From: Mycolicibacterium poriferae
Lineage (GTDB): Bacteria > Actinomycetota > Actinomycetes > Mycobacteriales > Mycobacteriaceae
DNA length: 64,000 nt
Assembly (NCBI RefSeq): GCF_010728325.1
Contig: NZ_AP022570.1
Location: 5,642,001 to 5,706,000 of the forward strand
Reading direction: 5' to 3'
Shown here: piece by piece, positions 1 through 10,313 of the stretch
Layout of the letters: each line of letters opens with the position of its first letter
Position numbering within the stretch: position 1 is the first letter of the stretch
The notes under the pieces: model-generated
Told to the model about the DNA's origin: nothing
Seen by the model: the letters and a program-made list of their open reading frames with translations, nothing else
The model's database searches: none
Made by a program: the position numbers and the translations under genes

Positions 1-118
1 CACGTACTGGCTTGTTACCCGCGAAGAAACCCTGCGGCGACCCGAGGTGTCGGCCGTCGTCGAGGCGATCGGAGCCCGGATGGCCGACCAACGCACCGTC
101 CTGCTCGGCGCCCACTAA
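1..118 (+). CDS. C-terminal end of a LysR-type regulator (partial)
   Basis: Reading from base 2, an open frame runs to a TAA at 116-118 and encodes 38 residues beginning TYWLVTREETLRRPEV. A tail of this kind, YWLVTR followed by a charged helix with RRPEV, is typical of the end of the LysR substrate-binding domain. The start, the helix-turn-helix and the regulatory target lie outside the window. The family call rests on a short tail only. Confidence 0.55.
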   Translation, partial: TYWLVTREETLRRPEVSAVVEAIGARMADQRTVLLGAH

Positions 119-128
119 CGTCGGCGGT

Positions 129-899
129 ATGCCCTTCCTGGACCACCCCCGCGGCCGCGCCTACTACCGCCACTGGGCAGCGGAGCAACCGCGCGCCGCG
201 GTCATCTTCCTGCACGGATTCGGTGAGCACACCGGTCTGTACCACCGCTACGGGTTCGCCCTCAATGCCGCCGGAATCGACCTGTGGGCCGTCGACCAGT
301 TCGGGCACGGGCTCAGTCCCGGTGACCGTGGCGACTTCGGCACGATCGAGGACAGTTCGGCACTGGCCGACGCGCTGACCGAGTTGGCCGCCGACCGCCA
401 CCCCCGTGTGCCGCTGGTGGCGCAGGGTCATTCCTTCGGCGCGGTCGTCACGCTCTTCCGGGTGCTCGCGCACCCTCAGGCATACCGGGCCGCGGTGGTA
501 TCGGGCGCACCGGTGGTCGCAGTCCCTGCCCTCAGAGACGCCAACACGACCTTCGATCTCGACCCGGCCCTGTTGTCAGCAGACCCGTTCTACGTCGACT
601 CCCTGATCAACGACCCCCTGGCGTTTGTCGGCGCCGACGGAGTCGCCTTGGTCCGCGAGCTCGACCGCGGGTGGGACCGCTTCGGTGCCGAGCTGCCCGG
701 ACTGACCGTTCCGACGCTCGCCGTGCACGGCAGCAACGACATGATCGCGCCCGTCGGCGCGGTGCGCGCCTACGCCGAACAGATCGACGCGCTGCGGTTC
801 GTCGAGTTCGCCGGCGCACGTCACGACATTCTCAACGAAGTTCAACACCGCGACGTGGCTGCCGCCGTCGTTGGCTTCATCGCAGATCAACTGGGGTGA
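129..899 (+). CDS. alpha/beta hydrolase, monoacylglycerol-lipase-like
   Basis: The 256-residue protein is a compact alpha/beta hydrolase of the serine aminopeptidase S33 (Hydrolase_4) group, which includes monoacylglycerol lipases and lysophospholipases. An oxyanion-type HGFGEH motif lies near residues 29-34. The nucleophile is Ser102 in GHSFGA, and Asp204 (GSNDMI) and His232 (GARHDI) complete the triad. No signal peptide is seen, so it is probably cytosolic. The frame is open further upstream, but the ATG at 129 is preferred because it follows the stop of the LysR gene and opens directly into the fold. The exact lipid substrate cannot be read from sequence. Confidence 0.85.
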   Translation: MPFLDHPRGRAYYRHWAAEQPRAAVIFLHGFGEHTGLYHRYGFALNAAGIDLWAVDQFGHGLSPGDRGDFGTIEDSSALADALTELAADRHPRVPLVAQGHSFGAVVTLFRVLAHPQAYRAAVVSGAPVVAVPALRDANTTFDLDPALLSADPFYVDSLINDPLAFVGADGVALVRELDRGWDRFGAELPGLTVPTLAVHGSNDMIAPVGAVRAYAEQIDALRFVEFAGARHDILNEVQHRDVAAAVVGFIADQLG

Positions 900-905
900 G
901 CGGGG

Positions 906-939
906 TTCATCCACAGCAGTTGTGCACAGTGTGGATGAA
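906..939. terminator. hairpin between convergent genes
   Basis: TTCATCCACA and TGTGGATGAA form a perfect 10-bp stem around a 14-nt loop, between the convergent hydrolase gene and hsaB. No U-tract follows, which is common in mycobacteria. It is probably a shared terminator. Confidence 0.6.
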
Positions 940-961
940 TCACACCCGTGTAACTCCCTGC

Positions 962-1528
962 TCAGAGCCAGGTGTCGTCGGTCGTCGCGGTCAGGAACGC
1001 CTCGAGGTCGTTGCGCCAGTCGGCGGGCGAATTCTTGTCCGGTTCGATGCCGGTGTACTGGCCTTGGTAGAACAGCAGCGGACGCGGCTTCTTGCGCGGG
1101 ACGTCGGACAGCGACTGCACCGCACCGAACACGACGAAGTGGTCGCCACCGTCGTGCACCGACGCCACGGTGCAGTCGATGTGCGCCAGTGACCCGTCGA
1201 TGATCGGCGAGCCGAGCTTGGACGGCGTCCAGTCGATGCCGGCGAACTTGTCCGGCTCCCGGGAGCCGAACCGACCCGACACGTCCTTCTGGTTCTCGTG
1301 CAGGATGTTCACGCAGAACGAGCCGCTCGCCTCGATGGCCGCCCACGACCGTGACATCTTGGTCGGGCAGAACAGCACCAACGGAGGGTCCAGGGACAGC
1401 GCGGCGAACGACTGGCAGGCGAACCCCACCGGAACGTCGTCGTGCACCGTCGTGATGACGGTGATACCGGTGCAGAACTGGCCCAGCACACTGCGGAAGG
1501 TGCGGGGGTCGATCGGTGGGCTACCCAC
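962..1528 (-). CDS. hsaB: HsaB, flavin reductase of the 3-HSA hydroxylase
   Basis: HsaB is the NADH:FMN reductase that supplies reduced flavin to the oxygenase HsaA in cholesterol ring degradation. The 188-residue sequence is a typical flavin_reduct domain, with the flavin-binding stretch GFACQSFAALSLDPPLVLF and a GxFCVNIL segment. The start is the GTG at 1528, preceded by a GAGGAG Shine-Dalgarno in the 31-bp gap after hsaC. It is last in the hsaADCB operon, as in M. tuberculosis, and should be derepressed with it by steroid-derived CoA esters through KstR. Confidence 0.95.
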   Translation of the reverse strand: MGSPPIDPRTFRSVLGQFCTGITVITTVHDDVPVGFACQSFAALSLDPPLVLFCPTKMSRSWAAIEASGSFCVNILHENQKDVSGRFGSREPDKFAGIDWTPSKLGSPIIDGSLAHIDCTVASVHDGGDHFVVFGAVQSLSDVPRKKPRPLLFYQGQYTGIEPDKNSPADWRNDLEAFLTATTDDTWL

Positions 1529-1559
1529 TACCGATGGCTCCTCGTGTCGGCGCCCGTCA

Positions 1560-3361
<1,802 letters not shown>

Positions 3362-4546
3362 CTAGACCATCGTGTCCTGGGGTGGCAGGCCGAAGGCCTC
3401 GTTACCGAAGATCAGATAGGCGCGCTCGGGTTCGTTCGCGGCGTGCACCCGGCCCGCGTGTGCGTCCCGCCAGAACCGCTGCACGGGCTGGTCGAGCTGC
3501 AGTGCCGTCGCACCGGACGCCTCGAACAGCAGATCGATCGATGCGATGGCGCGCGCGGTCGCGCGAACCTGATCGCGGCGTGCGCTGGCACGCAGCGAGA
3601 ACGGGATCTCCTCACCGGCCTGCAGCAGCTTGTATTCGTCGGCGACGTTGCCCATCAGCTGACGCCAGCCGGCGTCGATGTCGCTGGCGGCCTCGGCGAT
3701 ACGGATCTTGGCGAACGGATCGTCCTTGGACTTCTCGCCGGCGAACGCGGCGCGCACCCGCTTGCCCTGATGCTCGACATGCGCCTCGTAAGCGCCGTAG
3801 GCCATCCCCATGATGGGAGTGCTGATGGTGGTGGGATGCATGGTGCCCCAAGGCATCTTGTAAACCGGTGCGGTGTTGTTCTCGTATCCGCCGGCGGTCC
3901 CGTCGTTCATCGCCCGGTAGGACAGGAAGCGGTGACGCGGGACGAACACGTCCTTGACCACCACGGTGTTGCTTCCGGTTGCCTTGAGGCCGACCACGTT
4001 CCAGACATCGTCGATGCGGTAGTCGCTGCGCGGGATCAGGAAGCTGCCGAAGTCGACCGGCTTGCCGTCCTTGATCACCGGACCGCCGAGGAACGCCCAG
4101 GTGGCGTGGTCGCAGCCCGACGACCACTGCCAGGCGCCGCTGACCAGGTAGCCACCGTCGACCACGGTGCCCGCACCCATCGGCGCGTACGACGACGACA
4201 CACGCACGGTCGGATCGTCGCCCCAGACGTCGTCCTGAGCCTGCTGATCGAACAGCGCCAGGTGCCAGTTGTGCACACCGAGGATCGACGAGACCCATCC
4301 GGTGGAACCGCACGCGCTGGCGATGCGACGCACTGCTTCGAAGAACTGCGTCGGGTCGCACTGGAGTCCGCCCCACTGCTCAGGCTGGAGCAGCTTGAAG
4401 AACCCGACCTCGTCGAGTTCGGCCACTGTCTCGTCGGGCAGACGCCGCAACTCCTCGGCGGCCGCGGAACGCTTGGCGATCCGCGGGAGGAGATCGTCGA
4501 TGCCCGATAGCACCGATTGCACGTCGCGCTGTTCAATGGACGTCAC
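3362..4546 (-). CDS. hsaA: HsaA, 3-HSA hydroxylase oxygenase component
   Basis: HsaA is the flavin-dependent monooxygenase that hydroxylates 3-HSA to the catechol 3,4-DHSA using reduced flavin from HsaB. The protein has an acyl-CoA-dehydrogenase-like fold typical of group D flavin monooxygenases. The frame is open for 34 codons further upstream. The GTG at 4546 is chosen because a GGGAGG Shine-Dalgarno lies a few bases before it and it gives 394 residues, the length I recall for M. tuberculosis HsaA. It is first in the operon, with a KstR box about 40 bp upstream. Confidence 0.95.
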   Translation of the reverse strand: MTSIEQRDVQSVLSGIDDLLPRIAKRSAAAEELRRLPDETVAELDEVGFFKLLQPEQWGGLQCDPTQFFEAVRRIASACGSTGWVSSILGVHNWHLALFDQQAQDDVWGDDPTVRVSSSYAPMGAGTVVDGGYLVSGAWQWSSGCDHATWAFLGGPVIKDGKPVDFGSFLIPRSDYRIDDVWNVVGLKATGSNTVVVKDVFVPRHRFLSYRAMNDGTAGGYENNTAPVYKMPWGTMHPTTISTPIMGMAYGAYEAHVEHQGKRVRAAFAGEKSKDDPFAKIRIAEAASDIDAGWRQLMGNVADEYKLLQAGEEIPFSLRASARRDQVRATARAIASIDLLFEASGATALQLDQPVQRFWRDAHAGRVHAANEPERAYLIFGNEAFGLPPQDTMV

Positions 4547-4587
4547 GGGTATGCCTCCCAGGGAGTGCGGACTGACGGTATTGAGAT

Positions 4588-4601
4588 TAGAACACGTTAC
4601 G
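4588..4601. promoter_or_regulatory. KstR operator (hsaA side)
   Basis: TAGAACACGTTACG keeps the AAC-N2-GTT core of the known KstR motif TNNAACNNGTTNNA, with one mismatch at the last base. It lies about 40 bp upstream of the hsaA start in the hsaA-kshB divergent region. Confidence 0.7.
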
Positions 4602-4655
4602 ATTTGTGTCGAGCAGCGGTGCCCTGCGGCCGCTGGACCTGCGGACATTCATTTC

Positions 4656-4669
4656 TGTAACCTGTTCTA
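4656..4669. promoter_or_regulatory. KstR operator (kshB side)
   Basis: TGTAACCTGTTCTA matches the KstR consensus TNNAACNNGTTNNA at every fixed position. It lies about 50 bp before the kshB start, so the divergent hsa operon and kshB each have a box. Confidence 0.8.
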
Positions 4670-4720
4670 GTTATTGGGGTGGCGTCAGATGACGGTGCCA
4701 GTCGAAAGGGAGGCGCACGA

Positions 4721-5791
4721 GTGACGGACGTCAAAGCCGACGAACCACTGGGCACCCATGTGCTCGAACTGGAGATCGCCGAGGTCATCGACGAAACCGC
4801 TGACGCCCGATCCCTGGTGTTCACCTCTCCCGCCGACGCCCCCGTCGCACCGGAGAAGCTGCGCTACGAACCCGGGCAGTTCCTGACCCTGCGGGTGCCC
4901 AGCGATCTGACCGGTTCCGTCGCCCGGTGCTATTCGCTGTGCAGTTCGCCGTTCACCGGCGACCCGATGACCGTCACCGTCAAGCGCACCGCCGACGGCT
5001 ACGCGTCGAACTGGCTGTGCGATCACGCCCAAGCCGGCATGAAGGTGCATGTGCTCGCACCCTCGGGCACCTTCGTGCCCAAGTCGCTGGACACCGACTT
5101 CGTGCTGCTCGCCGCCGGCAGCGGCATCACGCCGATGATGGCGATTCTGAAGTCGGCGTTGGCGGAGGGCAGCGGCAAAGTCACACTGGTCTACGCCAAC
5201 CGCGACGAGAACTCGGTCATCTTCGCCGCCGCCCTCCGCGAGCTCGCGACCGCATACCCCGACCGGTTCACCGCCATCCACTGGCTCGAGTCGGTGCAGG
5301 GCCTGCCCGCGGTGGCGGGACTGGCGGAGCTGGTCGCCCCGTTCGGCACCCGAGAGGCCTTCATCTGCGGCCCGGGACCGTTCATGAAGGCCGCCGAGGA
5401 GGCGTTGACCAGCTCCGGGATGTCCCCCGACCGCATCCACATCGAGGTGTTCAAGTCGCTGGAGTCCGACCCCTTCGCGGCCGTGGTGCTCGAGGACGAT
5501 GACAGTGACGAGGGACCGGCCACCGCGGTGGTCACGCTCGACGGTCAGAAACACGAGGTGTCCTGGCCGCGACGCGCCAAACTGCTCGACGTACTGCTGG
5601 ACAAAGGGCTCGACGCGCCGTTCTCGTGCCGGGAGGGGCATTGCGGCGCGTGCGCCGTGGTGAAGAAATCCGGCGACACCGAGATGGAGGTCAACGACGT
5701 CCTCGAGGACTCCGATCTGGAGGAGGGGTTGATCCTGGCCTGCCAGGCCCATCCCCTGTCGGATTCGGTCGAAGTCACCTACGACGAGTAG
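4721..5791 (+). CDS. kshB: KshB, reductase of 3-ketosteroid 9-alpha-hydroxylase
   Basis: KshB passes electrons from NADH to the Rieske oxygenase KshA, which opens ring B of the steroid nucleus. The 356-residue protein has an FAD-binding domain with the ARCYSLCS motif, an NAD-binding domain (LLAAGSGITPMM) and a C-terminal plant-type [2Fe-2S] domain with CREGHCGAC and a fourth Cys in LACQ. The GTG at 4721 follows an AAAGGGAGG Shine-Dalgarno and fits the family N-terminus TDVKADEPLG. It is transcribed divergently from hsaA. Confidence 0.96.
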   Translation: MTDVKADEPLGTHVLELEIAEVIDETADARSLVFTSPADAPVAPEKLRYEPGQFLTLRVPSDLTGSVARCYSLCSSPFTGDPMTVTVKRTADGYASNWLCDHAQAGMKVHVLAPSGTFVPKSLDTDFVLLAAGSGITPMMAILKSALAEGSGKVTLVYANRDENSVIFAAALRELATAYPDRFTAIHWLESVQGLPAVAGLAELVAPFGTREAFICGPGPFMKAAEEALTSSGMSPDRIHIEVFKSLESDPFAAVVLEDDDSDEGPATAVVTLDGQKHEVSWPRRAKLLDVLLDKGLDAPFSCREGHCGACAVVKKSGDTEMEVNDVLEDSDLEEGLILACQAHPLSDSVEVTYDE

Positions 5792-5806
5792 CTAGGGATT
5801 ACCTTC

Positions 5807-6394
5807 GTGACGATGAACCGGCTCGCAGCAGCATGCACCGCCGTCCTGATGGCAGCGGCGGGGCTCGTGCAGCCCGCAACGGCGGCTGCCGCAGCCAACT
5901 CAGGCACCTCGTCGATCCCGGTCGACGGCGCCACCCAGATCCAGATGAACGTCACCGCCGACTGTGTGGCGGCGCAGAACCGGTGCTTCTTCAACACCAC
6001 CGCGAACCTGATGACACCGACCGGCCCCACCGGGTTCCCGGGCGACACCTGGGCCCGTCAGACCATCACGATCCGCAGTTCGGATCGCGACGTGTGGCAG
6101 GAGGCGTGGTACAGCGCCCCGTCCGGGACGCCGCGGGAACTCAAGGGCGCCAACCACAACAACGTGCTGTCGAAGATGTACAAGGCGATCAACGACGTCC
6201 AGATCTCCATCACCTACTTCGGCGGCGGCCCCATCGAGCGGTTCAAGTCCGACGGTGACACCGCGCCCACCCAGTGGAGTACCGGACTGCCCGCGACGGG
6301 GTCGGACTTCATCGCCTGTTCGCAAATCCAGGTTGTCTACAGCGGGGTCAACCTCACCACCCCGACCGCCTGCGCACAGACCACCTTTGGATAG
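5807..6394 (+). CDS. secreted hypothetical protein (Rv3572-like position)
   Basis: This 195-residue protein has a clear Sec signal peptide, with hydrophobic residues up to about 24 and a probable cut after ATAAAA. The mature domain is small and has Cys residues near 47, 54, 174 and 188 that could form disulfides. It starts 15 bp after kshB at a GTG, with an ATG two codons later as the alternative. Its place between kshB and fadE34 equals that of Rv3572. No enzymatic motif is visible and the function is unknown. Confidence 0.8.
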   Translation: MTMNRLAAACTAVLMAAAGLVQPATAAAAANSGTSSIPVDGATQIQMNVTADCVAAQNRCFFNTTANLMTPTGPTGFPGDTWARQTITIRSSDRDVWQEAWYSAPSGTPRELKGANHNNVLSKMYKAINDVQISITYFGGGPIERFKSDGDTAPTQWSTGLPATGSDFIACSQIQVVYSGVNLTTPTACAQTTFG

Positions 6395-6434
6395 TGCGCT
6401 CGCGCACGCCTTCGGCTAGCGCGCTCGCGCACGG
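6393..6434. repeat. duplicated GC hairpin between convergent genes
   Basis: The palindrome GTGCGCTCGCGCAC at 6394-6407 is followed about 13 bp later by a near copy, GCGCGCTCGCGCAC. They sit exactly between the end of the secreted-protein gene and the end of fadE34. Either hairpin could act as a terminator. Confidence 0.5.
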
Positions 6435-6441
6435 GTTCGCC

Positions 6442-8607
6442 TCAGCGCGGCAGGCCCAGCAACCGCTCGCCGGCCATCGTCAGCAGGATCTGCTCGGTGC
6501 CGCCGGCGATGGTCAGGCAGCGGGTGTTGAGGAAGTCGTGCACCTGCGTGCTGTCCACGATGCCCGCACCCTCGGCCAGCTCCATCCGGAACTCGGCGAG
6601 CCCCTGGCGGTAACGCACCCCGATGAGCTTGCGGGCGCTGGCCTGCGGGCCGGGATCCTCGCCGACCACGGCCAACTGGGCGATGCGCTGGTCGAGCAAC
6701 GATCCGACCTGAGCGGTCACGATCAGCTCGCCGAGCCGATCCTGTTGCGCGGCATCCAGTTCGGCGACCGAGTGGAGCAGCTCCTCCATCGGGTTGCCCA
6801 GGGCGGTGCCCTGCGCCATCGCCACCCTCTCGTTGGCCAGCGTGGTGCGTGCCAGCCGCCAACCCTGGTTGACCTCGCCGACCACCATCTCGTCGGGGAC
6901 GAACACGTCGTCCAGGAACACCTCGTTGAACACTTCGTCGCCGGTGATCTCCCGCAGCGGTCGCACGACCAGGCCCGGTGAGGTCATGTCGATCAGGAAG
7001 TAGGTGATGCCCTTGTGCTTCGGTGCATCCGGGTCGGTTCGCGCCAGGCACACCCCCCAGTGCGCCTGCTGCGCCGACGACGTCCACACCTTCTGCCCGG
7101 TCAGCTTCCAGCCGGGCCCCGTTGCGCCGCTCGCGGACAGGCCCTCGGCGCGCACGGCCTTGGTACGCAGCGCGGCCAGGTCAGAACCCGCCCCGGGCTC
7201 GCTGAACAGCTGGCACCAGCGCAGATCACCGCGCAATGTCGCCGGGACGAACTGCTCGATCTGCTCCTGGCTGCCATGTTCGAGAATCGTGGGGACCGCC
7301 CACCACCCGATCACCAGGTCCGGACGCACCACCTCGGCGGCGGCCAGCTCCTGGTCGATCAGCAACTGCTCGGCAGGCCCGGCGGCCCGACCGTAGGGCC
7401 GGGGCCAGTGCGGTGCCAGCAAGCCGGCCTCGGCCAGCGCCACCTGACGCTGCTCGGCGGGCTTGGCTGCGACGTCGGCGACCGCGGCGGAGATCTCGGG
7501 GCGCAGATCGGCCACCGAGTCGAGATCGATGTGCAGGTCGCGACGAACACCCTGCTGGGTCAGGGCAACGACCCGCCGCAGCCAGCGCGAGCGGCCGCCG
7601 AGGAACTGCGCGATCGCGTAGGCGCGCCGCAGATACAGGTGCGCATCGTGTTCCCAGGTGATGCCGATACCGCCCAGGACCTGGATGCAGTCCTTGGCGT
7701 TGACTTTCGCGGCCTCGATACCCACCGACGCCGCCAGTGCGGCGGCCAGCGACAACTGCGCATCCTCGGACCGACCCGACGAATCCGACGCGGCCCGGGC
7801 CGCGTCCGCGGCGGCGACCGAGGCCTGCTCGGAGCGCAGAAGCATCTCGGCGCACATGTGCTTGATGGCCTGGAAGCTGCCGATCGGCTTGCCGAACTGC
7901 TCACGGACCTTCGCGTACTCCGTGGCGGTCTGCAGGCACCACCGGGCCAGGCCGGCGGCCTCGGCGGAGAGCAGCGTGACGGTCAGGTCGACGATCCGCT
8001 GCGCGGGCACGGCGAGTTCCTCGGCGGTGGCGCCGTCAGTCACCACCCGCGCCAGCGGGCGGGAGAAGTCGGTGGCCGCCAGCGGTTCCACGGTGACGCC
8101 GTCGGCGGCCGCGTCGACCAGCACCCAGGTGTCCCCGGCCGGCAGCAGCATCACACCACCGGCAGACCCGCCCAGGACGTACTCGGCCGTGCCTGACACC
8201 CGCCCGTCGGAGTAGGTGAGGTCGGTGGACAGGGCCACACCCGCGGTGCGCTCCCCGGAGGCCAACGCTTCCAACAGTTCGGCGTGTGAATCCGACAACA
8301 CCAGGGTGGCCACTGCGGTGGAGGCCACCGGGCCGGGGACCATCGCGGCGGCCGCTTCGTCGAGCATCGCGCAGAGGTCGGCGACGGTTCCGTCGGCACC
8401 GCCGTGCTCTTCGGGCAGTGCCACACCGAACGTGCCTAGTTGGGCCAGACCGTCGTAGGCCGGGCGCCACGCGTCGGGATCGCCCTGCTCGACGTCGCGC
8501 GCGGCCTCGACCGCCCGGGATCCGGCCGCCCAGCTCCGAACCAGTTCACGCGCGGCGGACTGCTCGTCAGTGAGGGTGGCAGACGAGTTCGTGGACCTAG
8601 CCGACAC
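6442..8607 (-). CDS. fadE34: FadE34 (ChsE3-type) acyl-CoA dehydrogenase, double domain
   Basis: The 721-residue protein contains two acyl-CoA dehydrogenase halves in tandem, roughly residues 15-350 and 370-720. From memory, the M. tuberculosis homologue FadE34/ChsE3 oxidises the five-carbon cholesterol side-chain CoA ester (3-oxo-chol-4-en-24-oyl-CoA). The second half has clear dehydrogenase motifs, such as CQLFSEPGAGSDLA and KVWTSSAQ, while the first looks more degenerate. It starts at a GTG 42 bp from a perfect KstR palindrome and is divergent from kstR, so KstR control is expected. Confidence 0.92.
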   Translation of the reverse strand: MSARSTNSSATLTDEQSAARELVRSWAAGSRAVEAARDVEQGDPDAWRPAYDGLAQLGTFGVALPEEHGGADGTVADLCAMLDEAAAAMVPGPVASTAVATLVLSDSHAELLEALASGERTAGVALSTDLTYSDGRVSGTAEYVLGGSAGGVMLLPAGDTWVLVDAAADGVTVEPLAATDFSRPLARVVTDGATAEELAVPAQRIVDLTVTLLSAEAAGLARWCLQTATEYAKVREQFGKPIGSFQAIKHMCAEMLLRSEQASVAAADAARAASDSSGRSEDAQLSLAAALAASVGIEAAKVNAKDCIQVLGGIGITWEHDAHLYLRRAYAIAQFLGGRSRWLRRVVALTQQGVRRDLHIDLDSVADLRPEISAAVADVAAKPAEQRQVALAEAGLLAPHWPRPYGRAAGPAEQLLIDQELAAAEVVRPDLVIGWWAVPTILEHGSQEQIEQFVPATLRGDLRWCQLFSEPGAGSDLAALRTKAVRAEGLSASGATGPGWKLTGQKVWTSSAQQAHWGVCLARTDPDAPKHKGITYFLIDMTSPGLVVRPLREITGDEVFNEVFLDDVFVPDEMVVGEVNQGWRLARTTLANERVAMAQGTALGNPMEELLHSVAELDAAQQDRLGELIVTAQVGSLLDQRIAQLAVVGEDPGPQASARKLIGVRYRQGLAEFRMELAEGAGIVDSTQVHDFLNTRCLTIAGGTEQILLTMAGERLLGLPR

Positions 8608-8648
8608 CGTGACTCCTAGCGTTTGGGCGAGAAGACCCTGCTTCCCAC

Positions 8649-8662
8649 TAGAACGTGTTCTA
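8649..8662. promoter_or_regulatory. KstR operator, perfect palindrome
   Basis: TAGAACGTGTTCTA is a fully symmetrical match to the KstR motif. It lies 42 bp from the fadE34 start and about 140 bp before kstR, suggesting both repression of fadE34 and autoregulation. Confidence 0.88.
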
Positions 8663-8803
8663 ATATTGCCAGCGTTGGACCGTCAAGTCGACCGCCATCA
8701 CAGCAGGGCACGTCGGTGTCGTCACGGCACGGAGGTGAGCAATCGGGGATCGGCATGCGTATCGTTTCCAGCGATACCGCATCACGAAGGAGCCGCACGT
8801 CGC

Positions 8804-9499
8804 ATGTCAGGGACGTCAGAATTGTCGGGTACGCCGGCCCGCGCCGCATCGGGCGCCGGTGCTGACACCCGGCCCCGCCAGGTGATGAACGTGGCGGTTC
8901 TGGCTGAATCCGAACTCGGCTCCGAAGCCCAACGTGAGCGACGCAAGCGCATCCTGGACGCCACGCTGGCGATCGCCTCGAAGGGCGGTTACGAGGCCGT
9001 TCAGATGCGGGCGGTGGCCGAACGTGCCGATGTCGCGGTGGGCACCCTATACCGGTACTTCCCCTCCAAGGTGCATCTGCTGGTCTCGGCGCTCGGACGC
9101 GAGTTCGAGCGCATCGACGCCAAGACCGACCGCGCGGTGCTCGCCGCAGGCGCCACCCCATATCAGCGACTCAACATCATGGTCGGCAAGCTCAACCGCG
9201 CAATGCAGCGGAACCCGCTGCTCACCGAGGCGATGACCCGGGCCTTCGTGTTCGCCGACGCCTCGGCCGCCGGTGAGGTCGATCACGTCGGCAAGCTGAT
9301 GGACTCGATGTTCGCGCGCGCGATGAGCGAGGGTGAACCGACCGAGGACCAGTACCACATCGCACGGGTGATCTCCGATGTCTGGCTGTCCAATCTGCTG
9401 GCATGGCTGACCCGACGGGCGTCGGCCACCGACGTCGCCAAACGCCTGGATCTGGCCGTGCGACTGCTCATCGGGGACGGCGACCAGCCTAAGATCTGA
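8804..9499 (+). CDS. kstR: KstR, TetR-family repressor of cholesterol catabolism
   Basis: KstR represses the cholesterol-uptake and ring-degradation genes and is released by steroid CoA thioesters. The N-terminal TetR helix-turn-helix (RERRKRILDATLAIAS to VAVGTLYRYFPSK) is nearly identical to what I recall of M. tuberculosis KstR. The ATG at 8804 has a GAAGGAG Shine-Dalgarno and gives 231 residues. The M. tuberculosis protein is often started about 30 residues later, near MNVAVLAESELG (ATG at 8885), so the extra N-terminus may or may not be translated. Confidence 0.95.
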   Translation: MSGTSELSGTPARAASGAGADTRPRQVMNVAVLAESELGSEAQRERRKRILDATLAIASKGGYEAVQMRAVAERADVAVGTLYRYFPSKVHLLVSALGREFERIDAKTDRAVLAAGATPYQRLNIMVGKLNRAMQRNPLLTEAMTRAFVFADASAAGEVDHVGKLMDSMFARAMSEGEPTEDQYHIARVISDVWLSNLLAWLTRRASATDVAKRLDLAVRLLIGDGDQPKI

Positions 9500-9503
9500 A
9501 GGC

Positions 9504-10265
9504 GTGAGCGACCTGCCTCCCGATCTGTCCAGCGCGCTCGATGCCGCTGCGAAACTACCCCGGCTTCTGGTCACCTCCGACTTCGACGGCACCCTGTCCC
9601 CGATCGTCAGCAACCCGTCCGATGCCCGCCCCCTGCCCGAGGCCGGACGCGCCCTGATCGGGCTCGCGGAGCTGCCGTCCACCGCGGTCGCGCTGATCTC
9701 CGGGCGTGCGTTGCGTGACCTGCGGGCGTTGTCCTCGATGCCAGACGCGGTGCATCTGGTGGGATCCCACGGCGCGGAGTTCGACTCCGGCTTCTCGCAC
9801 GACATCGACCAGGAACTGTTGCGCAGCATCACCGAGACGCTCGAGGAGATCGCGTCCGGCCGGTCCGGGGTCACCGTGGAGACCAAGCCCGCCAGCGTCG
9901 CGTTGCACGTGCGCAACGCGTCGCCGAGCGACGGGGAGGCCGCGCTGGCCGCGGCCTGGGAGGCCGCCGCCGAGTGGGACGCCCATGCCACCACCGGCAA
10001 GGCGGTCCTCGAGTTCGCCGTGATCTCCACCGACAAGGGCGAGGCGATCGACATCCTGCGGGACCAGCATGCCGCGTCGACCGTGGTGTTCTTCGGGGAT
10101 GACGTCACCGACGAGAAGGCGTTCCGGCGGCTGACCGACGGTGACATCGGTGTCAAGGTCGGGCCCGGGGACACCGGGGCGGGTTACCGGGTCGACTCTC
10201 CGGATGACGTCGCGGTGGCACTGCAGTATCTGCTGGACGCGCGTAGCGGCATGCGCTTTGCCTGA
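9504..10265 (+). CDS. trehalose-6-phosphate phosphatase-like HAD hydrolase
   Basis: The 253-residue protein matches the trehalose-phosphatase branch of the HAD superfamily. It has the nucleophile motif DFDGTLSPI near residue 28, a SGR motif, and the acidic motif FFGDDVTDEKAF near residue 195. It would dephosphorylate trehalose-6-phosphate in the OtsA/OtsB route. No otsA is nearby, and the main mycobacterial OtsB2 is longer, so this is an extra paralogue. It starts at a GTG four bases after kstR and could be co-transcribed with it. From memory, M. tuberculosis has no gene here. Confidence 0.85.
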   Translation: MSDLPPDLSSALDAAAKLPRLLVTSDFDGTLSPIVSNPSDARPLPEAGRALIGLAELPSTAVALISGRALRDLRALSSMPDAVHLVGSHGAEFDSGFSHDIDQELLRSITETLEEIASGRSGVTVETKPASVALHVRNASPSDGEAALAAAWEAAAEWDAHATTGKAVLEFAVISTDKGEAIDILRDQHAASTVVFFGDDVTDEKAFRRLTDGDIGVKVGPGDTGAGYRVDSPDDVAVALQYLLDARSGMRFA

Positions 10266-10313
10266 TCGGCAATAATCTTTGCCGCGCTGGTGCTGCTGAC
10301 GCACAGTGGTGTC

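Noticed and set aside
4685..5752. 355-codon minus-strand ORF opposite kshB
   Set aside because: It is the antisense shadow of kshB, which has FAD and [2Fe-2S] motifs.
7015..8196. Long plus-strand ORF opposite fadE34
   Set aside because: It is a high-GC shadow frame. The minus strand encodes the recognisable FadE34.
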